A stretch of 64,000 bases of DNA, taken from assembly GCF_034720595.1 (NCBI RefSeq), contig NZ_JAYESJ010000001.1, forward strand, positions 1,204,001-1,268,000, given 5' to 3'. The notes under the pieces were generated by a model. It was not told the DNA's origin. It saw only the letters and a program-made list of their open reading frames with translations, and did not search any database. Positions 58,139 through 64,000 of this stretch are shown piece after piece; position 1 is the first letter of the stretch, and the number at the start of each line of letters is the position of its first letter. Position numbers and translations under genes: made by a program. This DNA is from Rhizobium sp. CC-YZS058. Its GTDB lineage: Bacteria > Pseudomonadota > Alphaproteobacteria > Rhizobiales > Rhizobiaceae.

Positions 58139-59473
58139 ATGCGCACCACTACCGACGCCGCAATGCCGCCCAAGCTGCCGGCGGCCGATCTCGCCGATCT
58201 CCTTTCGGTCATGACGCGGGTGGTCCTGCCGACCTTCGGCAAGGGCGTGATCCTGCGCCGTCCTTCAATGGAAAGACTTGCCGAACGCTTCGCGCTGGAT
58301 TCCAGAGAGGTCAAGACGATGCAGGCGCTGCGGCGCAAGCACGGAAGCCTGCCGCTGCGACTTCCCCTTCCCGGGCGGCCCATCATCCTGCTGCTCGATC
58401 CGGCGGATGTGGCCGCGGTGCTGACGCACACGCCCGATCCCTTTGAGACCAACACATGGGAGAAGCGCGCGGCGCTCGGCCATTTCGAGCCCGGCAATGT
58501 GCTGATCTCAGACGCGCCCCGCCGGGCCACCCTGCGGCCGCTGCACGAAGCGGCGTTGGCGACGGGCGAGCCGGTCCATCCCTGCGGCGAGGCGTTCCGT
58601 CGGGCGGTCGAGGAGGAGCTTGGTCCCATCCTCCTGTCCGGCGCCTGGGAACTCGACTGGACGGCCTTCTCGCAAGGCTGGTCCCTTCTGGTGCGGCGTC
58701 TCGTGCTCGGACGCCGCGCCCGCGAGGACCAAGCCCTGACCGAATGCCTGAACGAATTGAGGCGGCGCGCGAACTGGGCCTTTTTCCGCCGCCAGTCCAA
58801 AGGGATGCGGCAAAGGCTGCATGATGTGATTCATCGCTATCTGGCCGACCCTGACCCGCAGTCGCTGGCCGCCCGCATGCCGGCCGATCCGGCCATCGCG
58901 CCGGAGAGCCAGATCGCGCAATGGCTCTTTGCTTTCGATCCCGCCGGCATGGCGACCTTCCGCACCCTGTCCCTGCTGGCAGCCCATCCGGACGCGCGGA
59001 ACCGATGCCTTGCCGAAGCGGACGGCGGCGCTTTGTTCAGGCCCTTCGCGCGCCAGTGCCTGATGGAATCGCTGAGGCTTTGGCCCACCACGCCGGCCAT
59101 CCTGCGGGAAACGCGCCGGCCGGTCGCCTGGCGGGGCGGCAGCCTTCCGGCAGACAGCCTCGTCCTCATCTTCACCCCCTTCTTTCACCGCGACGAGGAG
59201 ACTTTTGCCGATGCGCACCGCTTCGCGCCGGAGATCTGGGAGGGTGCGGCGGATCACGCCCTGCCGCTCGCCGGCCTGGTGCCCTTCAGCGCCGGCCCGG
59301 CCCGCTGCCCGGCGCATGACCTCGTGCCGATGATCGCCGGTTTCGCCCTCGGCCTCGTTCTGTCGCGCAAGCGTCTGGTCGCCACGGCGCCGGGGCTTGC
59401 GCCCGGAGCCATGCCCGGCACGCTCGATCATTATCGGATCCGCCTGCGGCTCGAAGACCATCCGAGGTCCTGA
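58139..59473 (+). CDS. Cytochrome P450
   Basis: The 444-residue protein has the haem-binding loop FSAGPARCPAHDL with Cys390 as ligand, and the K-helix ExxR as Glu310-x-x-Arg313 in ESLRLWPTTPAILRET. The I-helix reads FDPAGMATF (267-275): the glycine is there but the usual acidic residue before the threonine is Ala272, which would alter proton delivery to oxygen. PERF-like FADAHRFAPEIW follows. No ferredoxin or reductase gene is nearby. Substrate unknown. It converges on hutC. Confidence 0.88.
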   Translation: MRTTTDAAMPPKLPAADLADLLSVMTRVVLPTFGKGVILRRPSMERLAERFALDSREVKTMQALRRKHGSLPLRLPLPGRPIILLLDPADVAAVLTHTPDPFETNTWEKRAALGHFEPGNVLISDAPRRATLRPLHEAALATGEPVHPCGEAFRRAVEEELGPILLSGAWELDWTAFSQGWSLLVRRLVLGRRAREDQALTECLNELRRRANWAFFRRQSKGMRQRLHDVIHRYLADPDPQSLAARMPADPAIAPESQIAQWLFAFDPAGMATFRTLSLLAAHPDARNRCLAEADGGALFRPFARQCLMESLRLWPTTPAILRETRRPVAWRGGSLPADSLVLIFTPFFHRDEETFADAHRFAPEIWEGAADHALPLAGLVPFSAGPARCPAHDLVPMIAGFALGLVLSRKRLVATAPGLAPGAMPGTLDHYRIRLRLEDHPRS

Positions 59474-59509
59474 CCGCCCCAAACACGACCCCTTTGGCCG
59501 CGCGAACGC

Positions 59510-60310
59510 CTACCGCTCCTTCGGCTGCGAGGGGGCGAAGCTGGCCGTCAGCGCGTGCCGGTCGCCAGGATAGATCAGCCGGACATGGGTGATGGTGGCG
59601 CTTGTGCTGAAGGTGCGGCGCTCGACGATGAGGCAGGGCGCGCCGGGGCTTAAGCCCAGCGCCTCGGCCATCTCGGCATCGGCCGCGAGCGCCCGGATCG
59701 TGTGTTCCGCCGCACTCCAGGGAACGAGGGTCAGGAGCCAGGCGCCGGGTGCTGTCTCGACGAAGCCTTCGTCCTGCGCGCCGGGTGCGCAGCAAAGGTT
59801 GATCAGCCGCTGCTCCAGGCAGAAAGGCCGGCCGCCGGCCAGATGCAGGCAGGCGAGGTCGAGAACCGGGCGGCGGTCCGCCAGGCCCAGCCGGTCGCGA
59901 TCCTGCCCCGTCGCCAGCCGGCGCTTGCGGGACAGCAGCCGATAGTCATAGGCGAGGTCGAGCCCTTCCACCTCGGCGCGGATCTCGTGGATTTCGAGGA
60001 TGGCCGATTGCGAGACCGGCGCGCGCACGGTCGACCCGCTTTTGCGCCGCCGCTCGATCAGGCCGAGCCGGGCGAGCTCCGACAGGGCCTTGTTGGCGGT
60101 CATGCGGGAACAGCCATAGGTTTTGGCAAGCGCGGTTTCCGCCGGGATCCGGTGGCCGGGGGGCCAGGCGCCGGAGAGGATGCGGCTTTCGATGTCGCGG
60201 AAGATGCGCTGGTGCAGCGTGCCCTCGCTGCCTGCCGCCTGCGCGCCGGGCAAAGAGGGTGCTGCACCATCCATCGTCTGATCGTCCGCCATCCGCCGGC
60301 CTTTCGCCAT
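59510..60310 (-). CDS. hutC: Histidine-utilisation repressor HutC (GntR family)
   Basis: The 266-residue protein has a GntR winged helix (LHQRIFRDIESRILSGAWPPGHRIPAE, YGCSRMTANKALSELARLGLIERRRKSGSTV, about residues 33-95) and a UTRA ligand domain ending GDRHALTASFAPSQ, as in HutC. Urocanate is the known inducer of this family. It is divergent from hutI, with the palindrome CTTATGTCTATACATAAG between them (60422-60439), a likely operator. The ATG at 60310 follows GGGAAGG; other in-frame ATGs lie on both sides. Confidence 0.9.
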   Translation of the reverse strand: MAKGRRMADDQTMDGAAPSLPGAQAAGSEGTLHQRIFRDIESRILSGAWPPGHRIPAETALAKTYGCSRMTANKALSELARLGLIERRRKSGSTVRAPVSQSAILEIHEIRAEVEGLDLAYDYRLLSRKRRLATGQDRDRLGLADRRPVLDLACLHLAGGRPFCLEQRLINLCCAPGAQDEGFVETAPGAWLLTLVPWSAAEHTIRALAADAEMAEALGLSPGAPCLIVERRTFSTSATITHVRLIYPGDRHALTASFAPSQPKER

Positions 60311-60421
60311 CCCGAGCCTTCCCTCGCGCCGCATAGTGCAACCGGTGCCCGGCTTTGCAAGACGCGGTGCCTGGCGAACCGTGCTCGTCCCGTTCGGCAA
60401 ATTCCGCTTGCCGAACTCTAT

Positions 60422-60439
60422 CTTATGTCTATACATAAG
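60422..60439. promoter_or_regulatory. Probable HutC operator
   Basis: CTTATGT-CTAT-ACATAAG is a perfect inverted repeat with a TGTCTATACA centre, close to the TGTATATACA-type sites described for HutC. It lies 27 bases before the hutI start and 111 bases before hutC, so it can control both. Confidence 0.75.
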
Positions 60440-60465
60440 TCAGGAACCGGAAAGGCGCAAGATTC

Positions 60466-61719
60466 ATGTCTTCCATGACCCCTCAGAACTCCTCATCCCC
60501 AGCCGGCAGCCGTTTTGACCGGGTCTGGCGCAATGCGCGGCTGGCGACGCTCGATCCGCGCCTGCCGGGTCTGGGCCTTATCGAAGCCGGAGCCATTGCC
60601 GTCAGGGACGGCCGGATCGCCTATGTCGGTCCGGAAACGGAGCTGTCGCTCGGCGCAGGCGAGGCGGGCGAGGTGATCGACTGCGAAGGCCGGTGGATCA
60701 CGCCGGGTCTGATCGATTGCCACACCCATCTGGTCCATGCGGGCAACCGGGCGAACGAGTTCGAGATGCGGCTTGCCGGCGCGACCTATGAAGAGGTGGC
60801 GCGCGCGGGCGGCGGCATCGTCTCCTCCGTCATGGCGCTGCGCGCGGCCAGCGAGGAGCAACTGCTCACCGAAAGCCTGCCCCGGCTCGACGCGCTGATC
60901 GCCGAAGGCGTGACGACGATCGAGATCAAGTCCGGCTACGGCCTCGACCGGCAGAACGAGGCGAAGACCCTGCGCGCGGCCAGGCAGCTCGGCGATCTGC
61001 GCGATGTCTCGGTGCGCACCAGTTTTCTCGGCGCCCATGCCCTGCCGCCGGAGTTCAAAACCGACCGAGCCGGCTACCTCTCTTTGTTGATCGAAGAGAT
61101 TCTGCCGGCCATCGCGGCGGAAGGGCTGGCCGATGCGGTCGATGCCTTCTGCGAAGAGATCGCCTTTTCGCCGGAGGAGGTGGCACAGCTGTTCACCGCG
61201 GCGCAGGCGCTTGGCCTGCCGGTCAAGCTTCATGCCGACCAGCTGTCCAACCTTGAGGGCGCGAAGCTTGCCGCCGCCTTCGGCGCTCTCTCCGCCGATC
61301 ATCTGGAGCATACCGATGCGGCAGGCGTCGCCGCCATGAAGGCCAGCGGCACTGTCGCCGTCATCCTTCCCGGTGCCTATTACTTTATCCGCGAAACGAA
61401 GAAGCCGCCGATCGCGCTGTTTCGGGAGGCGGGCGTGCCGATGGCGGTGGCGACCGACTGCAATCCCGGCACGTCGCCGCTCACCTCCCTGCTCTTGACC
61501 ATGAACATGGCGGCCACGCTCTTTGGCCTGACGGTGGAGGAGTGCGTGGCCGGCGTGACCCGCGAAGCGGCGCGCGCGCTTGGCATCGGCCATGAGGTCG
61601 GAACGCTGGAGGCCGGCAAATGGGCCGATCTGGCAATCTGGACGATCGAGCGGCCGGCCGAGCTCGTTTACCGCATGGGCTTCAACCCGCTCCATGCCCG
61701 CATCCGCAACGGCCACTGA
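60466..61719 (+). CDS. hutI: Imidazolonepropionase
   Basis: The 417-residue enzyme of the amidohydrolase superfamily opens the ring of imidazolone-5-propionate to N-formimino-glutamate, the third step of histidine breakdown. The metal site is visible: HTH in [12 protein letters not shown] (His86, His88), [12 protein letters not shown], the Asp in [10 protein letters not shown], and family motifs [21 protein letters not shown] and [21 protein letters not shown]. It is followed by hutH with 33 bases between. Confidence 0.96.
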   Translation: MSSMTPQNSSSPAGSRFDRVWRNARLATLDPRLPGLGLIEAGAIAVRDGRIAYVGPETELSLGAGEAGEVIDCEGRWITPGLIDCHTHLVHAGNRANEFEMRLAGATYEEVARAGGGIVSSVMALRAASEEQLLTESLPRLDALIAEGVTTIEIKSGYGLDRQNEAKTLRAARQLGDLRDVSVRTSFLGAHALPPEFKTDRAGYLSLLIEEILPAIAAEGLADAVDAFCEEIAFSPEEVAQLFTAAQALGLPVKLHADQLSNLEGAKLAAAFGALSADHLEHTDAAGVAAMKASGTVAVILPGAYYFIRETKKPPIALFREAGVPMAVATDCNPGTSPLTSLLLTMNMAATLFGLTVEECVAGVTREAARALGIGHEVGTLEAGKWADLAIWTIERPAELVYRMGFNPLHARIRNGH

Positions 61720-61752
61720 CACGCAAGCGCTGACGATCAGGACCCAAGACCC

Positions 61753-63288
61753 ATGACCCTCGTTCTCACCCCCGGCTCCGTTCCGCTGAAGACACTCGAA
61801 ACGCTCTACTGGACCGGCGAACCGGCCCGCCTCGATCGCTCCTTCGACGCAGGGATCGAGAAGGCGGCGCGGCGGATTGCCGAGATCGCTGCCGGCAACG
61901 CGCCGGTCTACGGCATCAACACCGGCTTCGGAAAGCTCGCCAGCATCAAGATCGATGCGGCGGATGTGGCAACGCTGCAGCGCAATCTCATCCTGTCCCA
62001 TTGCTGCGGTGTCGGCGCGCCGTTGCCGGACGATGTCGTGCGGCTGATCATGGCGCTGAAGCTCATCTCGCTCGGTCGCGGCGCCTCGGGCGTCCGCCTG
62101 GAGCTGGTCCGGCTGATCGAGGCGATGCTGGAGCAGGGCGTTCTGCCGGTCATTCCGGAAAAGGGCTCGGTCGGGGCGTCGGGCGATCTGGCGCCGCTTG
62201 CCCATCTGGCAGCAGTGATGATGGGGGAGGGCGAGGCGGTCTTTCAGGGCGCGCGGCTTCCCGGTCGCGAAGCGCTGGAGCGGGCCGGGCTCGAACCCGT
62301 TGTGCTTGCCGCCAAGGAAGGTCTGGCGCTGATCAACGGCACCCAGGCCTCGACGGCGCTGGCGCTTGCCGGTCTCTTCCGTGCGCACCGCGCCGCGCAG
62401 GCGGCGCTGATCACCGGTGCGCTGTCGACCGATGCCGCCATGGGCTCCTCCGCGCCGTTTCATGATGATATCCACACGCTGCGCGGCCACCGGGGCCAGA
62501 TCGATGCGGCGGCGGTCCTGCGCGGCCTGCTCACCGGTTCGGTCATCCGCGAGAGCCATATCGAGGGCGACGAGCGGGTCCAGGATCCCTATTGCATCCG
62601 CTGCCAGCCGCAGGTGGACGGCGCCTGCCTCGACCTCCTGCGCGCGGTGGCGCGGACGCTGGAGATCGAGGCCAATGCGGTAACCGACAATCCGCTGGTG
62701 CTCTCCGACGACAGCGTCGTCTCCGGCGGTAACTTCCACGCCGAGCCGGTGGCCTTCGCCGCCGACCAGATCGCGCTCGCCGTCTGCGAGATCGGCGCCA
62801 TCGCCCAGCGCCGCATTGCGCTTCTTGTCGATCCCGCCCTGTCGTACGGCCTGCCGGCCTTTCTCGCCAAGAAGCCGGGACTGAACTCCGGCCTGATGAT
62901 CGCCGAAGTCACCTCGGCGGCGCTGATGAGCGAGAACAAGCAGATGTCCCATCCGGCCTCGGTCGATTCGACGCCGACTTCGGCCAACCAGGAAGACCAT
63001 GTGTCCATGGCCTGCCATGGCGCCCGGCGCCTGCTGCCGATGACCGACAATCTCTTCGGCATCATCGGCATCGAGGCCTTGACGGCCGCGCAAGGGGTCG
63101 AGTTCCGCGCGCCGCTTGCCACCAGCCCGGAACTGCAGAACGCCATCGGCGCGATCCGCGGCGTCGTCGAAACGCTCGAGACCGACCGCTACATGGCCAA
63201 CGACCTGGCGGCGGCGAGTGCGCTGGTTGCCACCGGCGCGCTTGCCGCTGCGGTCTCCGCCGGCCTCCTGCCGCAGCTGGAGGCATGA
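61753..63288 (+). CDS. hutH: Histidine ammonia-lyase
   Basis: The 511-residue enzyme converts histidine to urocanate and ammonia. The MIO cofactor is formed from Ala142-Ser143-Gly144 in [14 protein letters not shown], Tyr53 is in YGINTGFG, and [37 protein letters not shown] and the final [11 protein letters not shown] region are all conserved. Full length. The stop touches the hutG start. Confidence 0.97.
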   Translation: MTLVLTPGSVPLKTLETLYWTGEPARLDRSFDAGIEKAARRIAEIAAGNAPVYGINTGFGKLASIKIDAADVATLQRNLILSHCCGVGAPLPDDVVRLIMALKLISLGRGASGVRLELVRLIEAMLEQGVLPVIPEKGSVGASGDLAPLAHLAAVMMGEGEAVFQGARLPGREALERAGLEPVVLAAKEGLALINGTQASTALALAGLFRAHRAAQAALITGALSTDAAMGSSAPFHDDIHTLRGHRGQIDAAAVLRGLLTGSVIRESHIEGDERVQDPYCIRCQPQVDGACLDLLRAVARTLEIEANAVTDNPLVLSDDSVVSGGNFHAEPVAFAADQIALAVCEIGAIAQRRIALLVDPALSYGLPAFLAKKPGLNSGLMIAEVTSAALMSENKQMSHPASVDSTPTSANQEDHVSMACHGARRLLPMTDNLFGIIGIEALTAAQGVEFRAPLATSPELQNAIGAIRGVVETLETDRYMANDLAAASALVATGALAAAVSAGLLPQLEA

Positions 63289-64000
63289 ATGGCTGTCTTC
63301 GAGCTTCGCCAGGGAACCTCGCCCGTCATCCTCGCCTTCCCCCATACCGGCACGGCGGTGCCCGAGCGCGTCTACGACCGGCTGAACGACAATGGCCGGC
63401 TGCTCGCTGACACGGACTGGCACATTCATCGCCTCTATGAGGGGCTGCTGCCGCGGGCGACGACGATCCGCGCGCTCTTCCACCGCTATGTGATCGACGC
63501 CAACCGCGATCCGGAAGGGATAAGCCTCTATCCCGGCCAGAACACGACCGGCCTCGTGCCCGAAACCGATTTCGACGGCCTGGCGATCTGGCGCGAGGGG
63601 GAGGCGCCGGATGCGGCGGAGATCGCAGCGCGCCGCGCGGCGTTCCACGCACCCTACCATGCCGCGCTCGCAGCCGAGGTGGAGCGTGTGCGCGATCTGC
63701 ACGGCATCGCCGTCCTCTACGACTGCCATTCGATCCGCGGGCGTATTCCTTTCCTGTTCGAGGGCATTCTGCCGGATTTCAACATCGGCACCAATGACGG
63801 CACGAGCTGCGATGCGGCCTTCGAGGCCGCGGCCTATGAGGGGGCGTGCGACGGAGACGGGTATACGCGCGTGCTCAACGGCCGCTTCAAGGGCGGATGG
63901 ACCACGCGCCACTATGGACGGCCCGATCGCGGCGTCCATGCCCTGCAGATGGAGCTTGCCCAATCCACCCATCTCGCCCGCGAGGCGCCGCCCTTTGCCT
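63289..64000 (+). CDS. hutG: N-formylglutamate deformylase (truncated by window end)
   Basis: The frame starts at ATG 63289, one base after the hutH TGA, and is open to the window end (237 residues). It shows the FGase motifs LAFPHTGTAVPERVY, DTDWHIHRLYEGLLP, HRYVIDANRDPEG, LYPGQNTTGLVP, VLYDCHSIRGRIP and a Zn-site-like HYGRPDRGVHALQMELAQST. In histidine breakdown it hydrolyses N-formylglutamate to glutamate and formate, implying the two-step route through a HutF deiminase encoded elsewhere. Confidence 0.95.
   Translation, partial: MAVFELRQGTSPVILAFPHTGTAVPERVYDRLNDNGRLLADTDWHIHRLYEGLLPRATTIRALFHRYVIDANRDPEGISLYPGQNTTGLVPETDFDGLAIWREGEAPDAAEIAARRAAFHAPYHAALAAEVERVRDLHGIAVLYDCHSIRGRIPFLFEGILPDFNIGTNDGTSCDAAFEAAAYEGACDGDGYTRVLNGRFKGGWTTRHYGRPDRGVHALQMELAQSTHLAREAPPFA

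Noticed and set aside
60493..63972. 1159-codon open frame on the minus strand
   Set aside because: It is antisense to hutI, hutH and hutG, whose motifs and spacing are certain. Long antisense frames are common in this high-GC DNA.
1..64000. CRISPR array
   Set aside because: No series of regularly spaced direct repeats of suitable length was seen, and no cas gene is present.
1..64000. rRNA genes or riboswitches
   Set aside because: No rRNA sequence or recognisable riboswitch consensus was seen; gaps between genes are short and mostly explained by promoters and terminators.

Overview
The window is high-GC DNA from an alphaproteobacterium, most likely a member of the Rhizobiaceae. The evidence is the YtfQ-type sugar transporter with LacI regulators, a hutC/hutI/hutH/hutG cluster, an HWE histidine kinase, chemoreceptors ending in a WEEF pentapeptide, and phage genes of rhizobial type. 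It divides into a 27-kb defective prophage and about 36 kb of ordinary chromosomal genes.

1-1689: the end of a small secreted protein, a SIMPL-domain periplasmic protein and a tRNA with a CAT anticodon (probably tRNA-Ile2). The 3' end of the tRNA is the attachment site of the prophage: 16 identical bases occur at 1674-1689 and 28355-28370.

1690-28370: the prophage. From the left: integrase, excisionase-like protein, a leftward early operon of small genes (interrupted by two rightward genes), a lambda-like immunity switch (repressor and Cro facing each other over repeated 15-bp operators), a CII-like regulator, two orphan DNA methyltransferases, an O-like replication protein with iterons inside its gene, a NusG-family antiterminator, HNH protein, terminase, portal, protease, HK97-type capsid and head-tail connector genes. 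At that point an IS3-family element is inserted and the tail and lysis modules are missing. After it come an AT-rich cargo gene of unknown function, several small unknown genes and a secreted protein. The prophage is therefore probably unable to make complete particles.

28763-47733: a flavin monooxygenase and a DUF2156 protein; a galactofuranose-type ABC transporter (binding protein, ATPase, two permeases), a LacI regulator, a phytanoyl-CoA dioxygenase-like enzyme and a second LacI regulator; cytochrome b561; a chemoreceptor; LysR, SDR and tautomerase; a membrane HWE histidine kinase; and a catalase-family protein.

47734-64000: an orphan TadE/TadG pair, an MHYT-GGDEF-EAL c-di-GMP protein, a copper-related set (DUF2946-like, YcnI-like, CopC-CopD fusion), a second chemoreceptor whose signalling half is almost identical to the first, a cytochrome P450, and the histidine-utilisation cluster hutC-hutI-hutH-hutG, the last gene running off the window.

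The most interesting material is in the prophage (immunity operators, origin-like iterons, NusG plus terminator, repeat-rich C5 methyltransferase, AT-rich cargo gene), the pair of large inverted repeats inside the sugar-transport operon, and the sequence exchange between the two chemoreceptor genes.
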